The notes under the pieces: generated by a model
Told to the model about the DNA's origin: nothing
Database searches by the model: none
The model's input: only the letters and a program-made list of their open reading frames with translations
In this document: positions 46,106 through 56,462 of the stretch, piece after piece
Position numbering within the stretch: position 1 is the first letter of the stretch
Layout of the letters: each line of letters begins with the position of its first letter
Translations under genes and position numbers: made by a program
Source of the DNA: Hofstenia miamia
Lineage: Eukaryota; Xenacoelomorpha; Acoela; Hofsteniidae
DNA: 64,000 nucleotides
Reading direction: 5' to 3'
Assembly (NCBI GenBank): GCA_900660155.1
Contig: CABFPE010000180.1
Span: 683,776 to 747,775 of the forward strand

Positions 46106-49100
46106 ATGGATGTTGACGAAATGTTCGAAAGCTCGTCGTCGTCTTTGGAATTCGACGAGGACAGCGAAGCAACGAGTCCTATAATTGGTATTACAGCAAA
46201 GGCTGTCGTTAAATTCGATTTGTTCATGACTTTATGTTCAAATGATATTAATTGCATGGTGGACTTTATTTTTAGTAACAGCGTTGTTCAACAATCATCT
46301 TCAATAGTCACTCTTTTTAATAAACAGTTTATAACTGCAGAGTTAGTTTTTGGCGATAACATGAGTGGTGTCTCATTTTGTTTCGATGCTATTAAACAAA
46401 TTTGTAGATCTGCTCATTCCATACATACCGATATTACCATTTTGAAAAAACTCCGAAGAGATATCTGTGTTTTCCTGAATACTGTTTTATCTTCGTCTAA
46501 TATATTGTCTCCTGATCGCTGCGAAAGCTTTATTTTGAAGTTTATATCAATGCTGAATTTTGCAACAACTCCTTTAAAAGACAATTGTCATGAGACTTCA
46601 CTCATTGGAATGAGTAAGCATATGATGTTGTTGATTCATTGTGCTTTGGATTTGTTCATTTATAATTTGGCGTTTTGGAAACAAATTGGCAAAAGGATAG
46701 ATTTGCATTCACTTGATCATTGTTTGGAGGAATCTATTTTTGGCCGTGATCCTCTATTGGTGTATTTGACGATTATATTAGTCAATGCTGCATTAAATGT
46801 GAAACAAAACTCAGTCTCATTTTTTCAATCGTTTCCTCCACCCACGCCATGTGATTGCTTCATTGGTGCTTGGAAAATACTTTTTAAATTTTATGAGGAG
46901 CAACAATCTAACGATTTTGTCAAATACTTACTGAATTTTGTTGAAAGTGCTGCTTTACCTTATGAGGAAAATGTGTATTCTGATTTTTTGGTTAGTGGAC
47001 TTGTTGTCGACAAATTATTGGTAATTTTATGGCTTACTGGATTTACATCTGAGCACTGTAGTGCAGGTTTTCTTTGTTCCGCTGACTTCCTAGTGGTTAA
47101 GGAATTGATGAGTAACTTTTTAATTAGTGAATCTCAACCTGATAAGCAAAAGCTCTCCATTTATTTAAGGTCTCTTTACACTATTTTTTCAAAATGTGGA
47201 GAACTTAATACTGAAATGTATTTGTTAATTTGGTCTTATTTTTTTAAGCACTTAAATTCATGTAGCTTCATTAGTAATCTATCAGTTAAAGACTTTGCTA
47301 CTCAAGATCGTTCTTTTAAAGGCCACGTAGAAATTGCACGTAAGTTCTTCAGTTCTCCACATTGGAATAATGAACCTTTCGTCGGGTTCTTAAATTGCAC
47401 CTTGGCATTCACTAAAAGCATTTATTATGCTGAGCGCTCTATCTGGAACAATTTCCTCAAAAAATTCTTTCACAAGTTCACCCCAGCAACAGTTTTACGC
47501 TTGAACTCAAAAGGTTTTAACAATCTGATGATGATTGTGCTTTTAGTCGAGTTCAATGTTGAGTGTAAATCTGAGTTTTTATTAAAAACATTGAGTAATC
47601 TTGAATATATCGCGATAAATGAGCTGCAGGCGCCTGAACTAACTGCATTATGCTCCCTTCTATTCACTTGTTGGCTTCAAGCTATTGAACTCTATCCAAA
47701 CTTTTCATTGATTAACGAAAATTGTATTCGAATATCAAAAGTCCTTTTTCACAAGTATATTGCGATACAACAGTCCTGTCCAGACCGTAGCAGGTACTGG
47801 GACTGTATAAAATCAGTCGCAAATTCTATTTCCGATTCAGTTGAAATTACTCATTCATTGCTGTCCTTTCAACGAACCATATTGATGGATTTCATCATTC
47901 CTCTAATTCAACATGATCGATTTGAGCGAGAATTCGCTGTTCAGTTGATTACTAAGGTTTTTTCTTTAATTCGCACGTGTAAGGCAACTTCTAACTTTCT
48001 AAAAAACATGGATGCTACATTAAACACGCTGACAGTTTTGATTTATCAGCTAATTACTTGGTTGACTAACACTGTAGTGGTTGATTTAATGGACATCCAT
48101 AGATTTTTTATGGAGATGATGTTAATTATACGTCAGTATCCTTGTGTTTTACATAGTAATTTAACAATACATGCGGTATTTGTAATTTTTTTTGATTGCT
48201 GTAACTACGGTTCATCAATAAGGTTCATACTTGAGCTCAGCAAAAATGACTTCATTCCGCAATTGAATGAAGTTAGCGATCTTGAGACGAGAATAGTTCG
48301 TTCTTGGGTGGCAGCAACAGTGTCGGAGACTTTTTCTGATGGTGATTTTGTAGAAGTATCAAACTTACTGTTTTCCTTTCCATATTTCAAGAGCAACTGT
48401 CAGCGCACATCAAAGAATCTTTTGTTAATTAAGAATTATATTGATTCCTTCCATTGTTCCTATAAAAATGCAGAAACATTAAATGAGCGAATGATCATTA
48501 GAAAATCTTTTATGGACGTTTTCGAAAATCTCGGGTTAATTTGTCGAGACATTCTTTCTAAAGGTAGAGCTAAGTTCGACTGCATGTACAAAATTGTAGG
48601 CTATACGTTATTTAATACAGCGAACATTTGTTACCTGAAAAATCAACATGACTGTTTGTTTCTAAAATTAATCGACACATTGTTATTAAATAGAAAAATT
48701 CTTAGTAAGCCAAACTTAGTTATGATTAGCAAGTATCTAGCTTCTTTTTTACGATCTTTTTCTCAATTAGATTATTCTGGGGATTCGGGTTTGCAGCGGA
48801 GACTTCGCGAGATAGTAACAAATTACTTCTTAGATCAGTGTCCTGACGAAAATACAAACTTCTCCACATTCGGTTTTTATCTAGCCCTAAAACCGTCATT
48901 TATTGCAATCCCGTCTGACGATGACATTAATTTTCGATTATACATATTAAATGTAGCATGCAGATGTTGTTTATCGGAAAAAAGTTTGGGTGATCTTTTT
49001 AACAACTCTATTAAAATTGTCAACTTCTGCAATGCAATAAATGAAAAGACTCAAAATGCCACTGTTAAGAAAAAGTCTTCTGAAGTCGTTAAAGAGTTAA

Positions 49101-49177
49101 TTCAAATATTCATAGCTAAAATGTCACATCAGGCACAACGTCGTCATTTGAGTGAAATTTTGTCTAAATTACGTTAA
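46106..49177 (+). CDS. MMS22L: MMS22-like DNA repair protein
   Basis: Scaffold protein that with TONSL binds new histones at stalled or broken replication forks in the nucleus and helps load RAD51 for homologous recombination. 1023 aa in one uninterrupted frame (human ~1243). An acidic/serine-rich N-terminus (MDVDEMFESSSSSLEFDEDS) is followed by alpha-helical repeats throughout. Matches to vertebrate MMS22L: LRSLYTIFSKCGELNTEMYL with IWSYFFKHLNSCSFISN (about residues 355-395), the NNFLKKFFHKFTPATVLRL block (~450), SWVAATVSETF (~730), MDVFENLGLICRDILSKGR (~800) and the C-terminal HQAQRRHLSEILSKLR. The identification rests on several ordered blocks; overall identity is low. The start is the first Met, with ACAATGG context. 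AATAAA at 49199-49204, 22 bp after the stop. No introns, unlike ACTR10 next door. Confidence 0.82.
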   Translation: MDVDEMFESSSSSLEFDEDSEATSPIIGITAKAVVKFDLFMTLCSNDINCMVDFIFSNSVVQQSSSIVTLFNKQFITAELVFGDNMSGVSFCFDAIKQICRSAHSIHTDITILKKLRRDICVFLNTVLSSSNILSPDRCESFILKFISMLNFATTPLKDNCHETSLIGMSKHMMLLIHCALDLFIYNLAFWKQIGKRIDLHSLDHCLEESIFGRDPLLVYLTIILVNAALNVKQNSVSFFQSFPPPTPCDCFIGAWKILFKFYEEQQSNDFVKYLLNFVESAALPYEENVYSDFLVSGLVVDKLLVILWLTGFTSEHCSAGFLCSADFLVVKELMSNFLISESQPDKQKLSIYLRSLYTIFSKCGELNTEMYLLIWSYFFKHLNSCSFISNLSVKDFATQDRSFKGHVEIARKFFSSPHWNNEPFVGFLNCTLAFTKSIYYAERSIWNNFLKKFFHKFTPATVLRLNSKGFNNLMMIVLLVEFNVECKSEFLLKTLSNLEYIAINELQAPELTALCSLLFTCWLQAIELYPNFSLINENCIRISKVLFHKYIAIQQSCPDRSRYWDCIKSVANSISDSVEITHSLLSFQRTILMDFIIPLIQHDRFEREFAVQLITKVFSLIRTCKATSNFLKNMDATLNTLTVLIYQLITWLTNTVVVDLMDIHRFFMEMMLIIRQYPCVLHSNLTIHAVFVIFFDCCNYGSSIRFILELSKNDFIPQLNEVSDLETRIVRSWVAATVSETFSDGDFVEVSNLLFSFPYFKSNCQRTSKNLLLIKNYIDSFHCSYKNAETLNERMIIRKSFMDVFENLGLICRDILSKGRAKFDCMYKIVGYTLFNTANICYLKNQHDCLFLKLIDTLLLNRKILSKPNLVMISKYLASFLRSFSQLDYSGDSGLQRRLREIVTNYFLDQCPDENTNFSTFGFYLALKPSFIAIPSDDDINFRLYILNVACRCCLSEKSLGDLFNNSIKIVNFCNAINEKTQNATVKKKSSEVVKELIQIFIAKMSHQAQRRHLSEILSKLR

Positions 49178-49198
49178 CCTGTTAATTTGTGTATTTGT

Positions 49199-49204
49199 AA
49201 TAAA
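49199..49204 (+). terminator. Polyadenylation signal of MMS22L
   Basis: AATAAA 22 bp after the stop codon, followed by a T-rich stretch. Confidence 0.6.
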
Positions 49205-49414
49205 TTTTTTCACAAACCTTTAATTGTATTTGTAAGAAAATATATTTTTACATAAAATTTGTAATTTTGTTTCTAATTCAAGTTTCCTCGTTTTTCATCT
49301 AGTGCATTTTTACCACATTGCTTTAACTTTAAGATTTTAAATATCTGGAAAACGTAAACAAATGAAACATCGGTTGTTACAGTCCTAACAGTCTAATATT
49401 AAACTTCCTACTTA

Positions 49415-50629
49415 TAGTTGGCTGCAAAAAAATGAGACTGAACACCTATTTTTTAACGCTTTGTGGAAACGTATTGAGACGTTTTAGAGGAAAACTATAA
49501 AAATAAAAGACAACGAGAATTTTGTGAACTTTAAAATGGTCAAACAAAAAAGTTAATTAATTAAACTGGTACTTCGTAATTATTTGAAAACACTTACCAA
49601 ACAAATTGTTTTGCTTTGCAAAGTTTCTACTTGATTTCTTCGGAATGGAAACGTTGAAACAGCTTGAAAACGCCTTTGCGACATCGCAAATTTCTCGATC
49701 AACTTATTTTCGAAAGCTGAAAAAATTCGACAAGGAGAATCTCTCAAAAGAAGAAAAGGAAGTGGACGCCCTCGAAAAATTATTGGAAAATTCATTCAGA
49801 AAAAAGTCGCAATTGCTCTCAAAAATCCCTATATTTCTGGGAAAAAAATTGCAAACCGACTTCAAACTGAAGCTGACATCTCTGTGCATGAAACCACAGT
49901 TCAGAGAACACTGAAAAAAAGTGGAGTTACAAAAATTGGCAGAAAAAATCTGATTACAAAAGAACATCAAGAAAAAAGATTAAATTTCGTGAAAGATTGG
50001 AAAGACTACACTTTTGAAGATGTTTGGATAACTGACGAGTGCGTATTTCAACTGCACAGAAACAAAGTACAAGTGTGGTCGTCAAAGAAATGTCCAAGAC
50101 CAACAAAAACGGTTCCAAAGTTCGACCAAAAAATTATGGTTTGGGGAGCACTTTCCTATCGTGGGTTTTATTTGAAAATTTTAGACGGAAAAGCCACAAT
50201 CGACAGTCAAAGATATTGCCAAATTATAGCTGAATTTATGCCTTATGCTGATGCTTTATATGATGATGGATGGATACTCTAACAGGACGGAGCAACCCGC
50301 ACACGTCAGCAAAGACAAAAAATTGGTTTTCTGAAAATAATATCCAGTTTTCGCAATGGCCACCAAGTTCTGCTGATCTTTCTCCAATCAAAAAAAATTC
50401 AAGAAAGTCAACACATTTTGACATCTGAAATGAAGTCCAATTTAATGAAATCAGTTTCAGTTCGTTGGAATGAAGTTATTTCTACAGGAGGAAAACAAAT
50501 TAGACTTTGATGCTTTTTACTTATAGTCCTTTAATGTATCTTTAAAATAGTACCTTTCTTGAGTTGTTACGTTCAGTAGTCAAAAAGTAATATGCCTTTT
50601 TTCTAGTCTCATTTTTTTGCAGCCAACTA
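49415..50629 (+). mobile_element. Tc1-like transposon with intact ends
   Basis: 1215 bp with 25-bp inverted ends (TAGTTGGCTGCAAAAAAATG and onward) and TA on both sides (49413-49414, 50630-50631). The near-perfect ends suggest a fairly recent insertion, just downstream of MMS22L, but the transposase is dead. Confidence 0.88.
49643..50510 (+). pseudogene. Tc1-like transposase, inactive
   Basis: DD34E-type transposase. N-terminal helix-turn-helix (ETLKQLENAFATSQISRSTY), then HETTVQRTLKKSGVTKIGRK, first catalytic Asp in VWITDECVFQLHRNKVQVW, second in QDGAT at about 50285, third position in SADLSPIKK, where Glu is replaced by Lys. The spacing of 34 codons is kept. Lesions seen: a frameshift near 49815, a TAA at 50280-50282 where the family has Gln (WIFQQDGAT), and a one-base frameshift near 50296. 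Few lesions, so loss of function is recent relative to the other Tc1 copies here. Confidence 0.85.
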
Positions 50630-50631
50630 TA

Positions 50632-51340
50632 CATTAACACATTTATTTTTATAATAAATAGGTTTTTCATGACTGTAGTTCTTAGTTATTTTAGAATTTT
50701 TTTCGTTTTGGTAACAGTATTGACAATAATTGATTTGCTTTTAGAGTAGTCCAATGAAAAGATCAAAATGGATTAATATAGAAAAGTATTTCTCCGGTAT
50801 TGTAGTGTATATTTGATGTGACAGTATTCTCGAAATTAGTTTTTCTTCAAAATTGCGTCTAAGGCAATAATTTTCATCTGAAAAGTTGGATAAATGCATA
50901 ATTTCAAAAAAAGTTGCTTAACCATTTTCGTGAAAAATTCAAGATGGCCACCATCAGAAACTAATCGAAATGGTCATTCACTGAAAATATACGAGAATTT
51001 ACAAAAAAACTGATTTTTTGAGATGATTCATTAATCTTTCTACTGCACTAATAGAGGGACGTTTATCTAGAAGTAGACGTGTACAAAAAATTTATATTTT
51101 TCAAAATTTACCCACTTTAATTCAATGTGTTTAGCTAAATGTCAGTTCAAATTTAAAAAAGTAATTACTGGTAGTATAAAATTTTCTGGAATTAGTGTTT
51201 TCCTTGATCCTGAAAATACAAAAAATATGTAACTGAGAAAATAAAATCTAATGAATTAGCACTTTCCTTGCAATTTATTTGCTTATTGTCAACTTTTATT
51301 GTTTTGGGCATACTTTGCGTCTATCACAAAGTACTGTTCT
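50632..51340. other. Non-coding DNA
   Basis: No gene recognised. It may include the decayed 5' part of the retroelement that follows. Confidence 0.4.
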
Positions 51341-53265
51341 GTGATTGAAAATAAATTGTATTACTGCAAACTACTCATGTAAAATGAATCTGTTTTTAAA
51401 TAATGTTACTACTATTGCCAATAATGCATTGCCTACTAGAATCACATCGACTAAAAGACTAATTGACCACACTGTTGTATTAAAGACAAATTTAGAATTT
51501 CTCTACATCAAAAATGCAGTTGACAGTCTTAATTGTTCAGTAATACTTTCTCAGGTTAAACTTCATCTTCCACAGTTATATCATTGGGTCTACTTTTTGT
51601 TACTCCCAGCCTTCTCGGTTGAAATTTGGATCTCAATCCTTGCTTTCAGCTTACGGAGTTTATCAAGTTGTGATCTCTTGGCTCCCCATTTGTTTGCTTT
51701 AACTAATCATCCGTCGTTTCTGCTATCAAAGATAAATTTCCTGATTTAGCATGCAACGCATGGTATTTAGATGATAGTTTTCTGGTTAGGGACGTTCCAT
51801 CTTTGTGTAAAATATTTGAGTTTGTGGTGTTAGCTCTGAAAAAAAGTAGGCTTGGAAATGTGAAGTATGGTCACCTAATCCTAATTGCGATTTCAGTGCT
51901 TTGCCCAAAACATTCAGACGAAAAGATGGATTATCACTCTCGGTGCTGCTATCTCCAAGTCTCTCAAATTCTTTTCGAAACGTGTTTCAAAGTCCATTGA
52001 AATTATGAATGACATAAAATTACTTGAAGACCCTCAGTTAGAATTGCATCTGTTGAGGAGCTGTGCTTCAGTACCTAAGATATCTTTTTGTTTAAGAACT
52101 TGAAGCATTTGATTCAGCAGTTCATAAGTCTCTAGAAAGTATAGTAGATTCAGCTGTTTCTGCGTCACAAAGACTACAGGCATTTTGCCAATTTCTAAAG
52201 GAGGTGTTTTATTACCACTAGCATCAACAATTGCTTCTGCTGCGTTCTTTGGGTTATATGTGGACAATAAAGAACTATGTAAACAGATTGTTCTCGTTGA
52301 TTATTATATTTATTCTATGCCACATCAGTGTTTGCAAAAATTTTCTAGCAAAGGAATAGCGTTGTCTAAAATGCCTTTACACATGCCCCCAAAAGCACAG
52401 AAGTCTTTTTGTTCACTTTTAGGGCAAGTTAGCCAGAATACTTGTTTATCCTCCAGTTTGTCTCCTCGCGATAAAGCAATACTTCTCTCTTGTTTCAAAA
52501 CAGGAAGTGGGGATTGGTTGGCTGCGATTACCTTGAAAGCACTTGGTCTTTCCTTCACTCCTGCTGAATTCCGAATTTTGATTTTTTATCGACTTGGCAT
52601 CCCGTTAATTGATGACAAAAGTGTCCAAAATGCTTTAAGTCTTTGTCTTTATTCGGTTGATCATGCTATGTCATGCGCGGTTGATAGTGAAGTAATTGCG
52701 CGTCATGATCAACTCAGAGACGCAATTTTGCAACTGCTTTTAAATATGCTTTATCTCCTGTGCTTGAAAAATCTAATCTCACTGAGCCTCGTCGTGCTCG
52801 TCCTGGGGACATCTTTTTGCCATGCTGGTCTTCTGGCCGACCAGCCGCTCTAGACGTGACTTTAATTAGTTCACTGCAGCCTTCGATTGTTTCCTTGCTG
52901 GTACTAATGCTGGTCATGTTCTGAAAGTTTAAGACAACCGAAAGCTTACTAAATGCTCAGAATCAGTTTCAGCTGCTGGTATATCCTTCATGCCACTATC
53001 AGTGCAAGTTCTAGGAGAATGGTCCCCAATTGCTATCAAAGTATTCTCCAAGATGTCTTTTATGTCTTCTGCCAGAAGTGCCTCTTGCGATTTGAATACG
53101 ATTTCTGCATATTTTTCCAGCAATTTTCAGTAATTTGTTACACTTCTATTATCAAGATATGGTCGTTAGTGTTCAAGCAATTCATGTCTAACCTGTGACA
53201 TCTTGAACACAAACTCATTAAATAGTGTTATCCTCAGCATCTCAACCATAGTACAAGTCTTTCAG

Positions 53266-53626
53266 CAGACTTGTCAACGAGCTGAGCTTCTAACGATCCG
53301 ATCCGAACCGAGCTTGAGCAGAGTATTGGATACACAACGAGCCGTTTTTAAGCTAACCAAATTTATAGTGCTGCTTGTTAATTTGAATATGCAGATTTTT
53401 CTTATTTTTTCATTCAATATTCCTTACTTATAATCGTATTTTAGAAATGTTTATTAAATAATAGGAAGAGCAATTGAAAAAATTCTGAGAGCACAAAGTT
53501 TTTTAAAAAAAATGCCGAGCTGAAGCCAGCCTCATTGGAAAGATTTTCTTCTGTAGCGAGCCGAACATACTCAAAATATAAACGAGCCGAGCTGAGCTTA
53601 GAAATTACGGCTCGTTGACAATTCTG
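53266..53626. mobile_element. hAT-type MITE inside the RT fossil
   Basis: 361 bp with inverted ends CAGACTTGTCAACGAGC / GCTCGTTGACAATTCTG. Flanking octamers TCTTTCAG and TTTTCCAG agree at 6 of 8. Subterminal repeats of GAGC(C/T)GAGCTGAGCTT. A different family from the 27-34 kb MITEs. Confidence 0.75.
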
Positions 53627-53656
53627 TTTTCCAGTATCGATCACCCAAAAAATAAT

Positions 53657-53713
53657 CATTGTAATGCTAATTTTAGATAAGATAAGATAAGATATTCTAT
53701 ATTTAGAGACTTT
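53657..53713 (+). repeat. 57-bp direct repeat with (GATAA)n, copy 1
   Basis: TAATGCTAATTTTAGATAAG, a few GATAA units, then ATTCTATATTTAGAGAC. Nearly identical to 54265-54320, differing by one GATAA unit. Confidence 0.75.
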
Positions 53714-53929
53714 TATTCCTTTGTCTGCTGAATCTCTTGGCGGTTGGTCTCCTCTTGCCCTCAAACATCTTCAAAGAATTGGTTCTATGGCAGCATCTCG
53801 TTATGCTAATATTGATCATAAGTTTGTAATCAGATAATTTTTTGAGGCAATGTCAATTATTCCTCAGAGGGATAATGCCATCCTCATAACATCACGTTAT
53901 TTCAGGTCTTAAACCAACTCTTTCAGTAA

Positions 53930-54264
53930 ACCATCAATCAGGAAGATGCCAATTTATCTTAATCTAATATTTTATTATTATTTTTTTTAATATTACTATT
54001 ATCTGCTCTCATTGAGAGTAAAAAAGACGCCGCTACATCAAATGTTTTGTCGACTCCATCAAAGTAATTCTTCCGAAGCTCTTTTATTTCTTTTCAGTCA
54101 GTGCATTTAAGATCTCAACGACACCTCTACTGAAACAGAATCCAATCATACGTCTCATATGTCTTCAGTAGAATCAGAATCTTCTAATGAAACAGAAATC
54201 TCTCCTTCGTCACCTGCAATAAAATCTAAAGATTCCGGAGTGCAGCCATCATCCGCATCAACAC
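53930..54264 (+). other. Ser/Thr/Glu-rich open stretch
   Basis: 54115-54265 is open on the plus strand with low-complexity coding (phrases TESNHTSHMSSVESESSNET and SPSSPAIKSKDSGVQPSSAS). It could be a disordered N-terminal piece of a retroelement ORF or a host exon; no start, splice sites or family recognised. Confidence 0.3.
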
Positions 54265-54320
54265 ATTGTAATGCTAATTTTAGATAAGATAAGATATTCT
54301 ATATTTAGAGACTTTTATTT
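54265..54320 (+). repeat. 57-bp direct repeat with (GATAA)n, copy 2
   Basis: See 53657-53713. The pair brackets 551 bp that includes the C-terminus of the RT fossil. Short GATAA-type tails are common at LINE 3' ends. Confidence 0.75.
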
Positions 54321-54954
54321 ACAATTTCAGAAACTGATAAATTCTCGAAATAGCGCCAATAATGTACAAAAATAATAAAAAGACATGAAATATATACAAG
54401 AAAAGCGTCATTTTAGGCTACGGATATTATAGTCTTGTAATAGTATATGTATCGATTTTTGTTCTCCTTAAAAAAACAATTTTAAATTTGGTGATTCTTA
54501 AATATTCTATTTTGTAATGTTGATTTTGTAAAATATCATAGATTGTATTAGTTGAAAACAATAACGCATACTATAAGTACATCACTTCCGAATGGTCAAT
54601 CTCTGACCACTGTTTTACAGCTATACAATTTTAATTCAACCCGAAAATCTCGCTATATAATATTAAAACTTCGGCAGTGTATTGAAAATATAGAAATGTT
54701 TTTATGCAAAAGAAGGGAAATATGTATGTTTATAGTTACTATTTCATAAATTGTAAAACAATTAAGTTCTTCTGAAATCAAAAAAACTTCTCATTGAAAA
54801 CTTGCTAAAATTGGGTGGTTTAAGTCATTCAATGTTTGAAATATTACTTACTAAAAATAATATATACTATAAAACAATAATTTTTATCAGATAATCTAGA
54901 GGTACTGAAATTCTTGCTAGACAACAGCATTTTTGCAACATGAGTTTTGTCTCG
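54321..54954. other. Non-coding AT-rich DNA
   Basis: No gene or known repeat recognised. Confidence 0.5.
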
Positions 54955-55745
54955 AGGGCTTCTAAATACAGGGCTGCTCACTTGAGAAACCGGGAGGTGT
55001 TCAGGAAGGCCTATTAGATTTTTATGAAACTGTTATTTAGAGTAGTTGTTGATGCTGAATCGAAAACCCACTTAATTTTCTGATTTAAGGTTTATGTTGA
55101 CAAGTACCGGCTGATGCCCAAAATATTCAAAAATGTTAATTATTGTGATTAATTAGGTATTGTAATCTATTCAAACAACTATATTATGTCTTAAAATTAA
55201 AATAAATCACTAATATTGTAAGCTGAATGTTATCTTGATACATATTTTTATGATATTTTAACTAAAATCTCAAAGTGCACTTAAAACCAAATACATCCCT
55301 AAATCATTGGCCGCGATGTCTCCACTCCGCACTTAAAAACGTCACTGACTTATCCATCAATAAAGACGACGAACATTGCAAACTTGTAGCACCATTTTTG
55401 GCCCTCAGTCGAAAAGATTTATTCTCATTGCATTCATTTCTGAAGGATCACACGCATATTTATCTTTATCTTATCTTCTTTGTTAGGCATTAGGTAAAAG
55501 AAATGCAATCTTGTTTTAGAATAGGCAATTACAGTACAACATAAGTCAATAATCAAATGCTTTCCATAATTAGAGAACCATAAAATGAACGAGCTCTCTG
55601 TAATTGTAAAGCTAATAGCTAAAACACATTGGGGAGCCCTTTTCCGGAAAGACTTCAGTTCGTTGAAATCATTTATTAGAAATATATAAACAACCAGACT
55701 AGAAGTGAACTGAAATTTTTGTGATAAAATGTATTAAACAAATAC

Positions 55746-55780
<35 letters not shown>

Positions 55781-56038
55781 GTAAGTAAAGATGTAATTTT
55801 GGGATATAATAATATACAAAGGTTTTGTTTGAATATTTAATTTATCACAATTAATGCTTGTGAACATTTTAAGTATCAGCCGGTACCTGTCAACATAGAC
55901 CTTAAATCAAAAAATTAAGTGCGTTTTCGAATCTATCATCAAAAACTACTCTAGATAACAAAGTTTCATAAAAATCTAATAGGCCTTCCTGAACACCTCC
56001 CGGTTTCTCAAATGAGCAGCCCTGTATTTAGAAGCCCT
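54955..56038. mobile_element. Foldback/TIR element of unknown superfamily
   Basis: 1.08 kb with ~230 bp inverted arms (54955-55190 and 55800-56038) that agree at roughly 85-90%. Outer phrase AGGGCTTCTAAATACAGGGC, followed by GAGAAACCGGGAGGTGTTCA. The unique middle has a 72-codon open frame (55275-55493) without family signature and a (TA)n tract at 55748-55779. No transposase seen, so non-autonomous. Confidence 0.75.
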
Positions 56039-56039
56039 T

Positions 56040-56430
56040 GGTTTTTCTCCAAAACACAATGTGCTTTTCGTAAAGGTATTCCTTCTAGAAGTATTTTTCA
56101 AACTGAATACAAGAGACAAAATACCAGCTAAAATACATTTCATAAATTCATTTAGAAAACTTAAATTTAAGAAAAATATGATGAAGAACTCGTTTACTAA
56201 TTTTTGTATTGACTTATGAAATGAATTACCACCTCAAATGTAAAAATGTATTTTGAACCAAGAAAAATCAACTATTTAAATTACCAAAGAACTCAATCAA
56301 TTTCAAACAACCAAGCTTAGTCATTGAATCAGCAAAAACTTTTTCTAAAATCTTAATACGTGCTTAACACCTTATTTGTAGTGATTTTATATACAGGGGA
56401 TTTTAAAAATAAATATTGCTGTTATTATTA
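56040..56430 (+). mobile_element. 3' end of a CR1/L2-like LINE
   Basis: Decayed RT C-terminus: NMMKNSFTNFCIDL followed by NELPPQ, the counterpart of the 'SF.N..I.+WN.LP' signature at 2037 and 63700. It ends in (TTA)n at about 56420. The foldback element ends where this piece begins and may have inserted in it. Confidence 0.55.
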
Positions 56431-56462
56431 TTAATACAAGTTATTGAAAATTTGAGAATATA

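Larger units (their letters stand above)
51345..53925 (+). pseudogene. Non-LTR-type reverse transcriptase fossil with endonuclease-like C-terminus
   Basis: Frame-broken retroelement ORF. Landmarks in order: AVDSLNCSVILSQVKLHLPQ (RT block with 'FNS.SR..+L..V....P.LY.WV'), FGSQSLLSAYGVYQ (the 'S..GVQQGDPLGP' turn), AWYLDDSFLV (catalytic YLDD, ~51760), GSGDWLAAITLKALGLSFTP, DHAMSCAVDS (His/Cys cluster), IARHDQLRDAI, RARPGDIFLPCWSSGRPAAL with LDV (a 'RPaDI...W..G..aalDV' block resembling a PD-(D/E)XK nuclease core), and SFVPL-type FIPLSAESLGGWSPLAL at about 53712. Such RT-plus-'RPADI' proteins are widespread in invertebrates and usually unnamed; the clade is not certain. A hAT MITE interrupts it at 53266-53626. 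Many frameshifts: a fossil. Confidence 0.7.
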
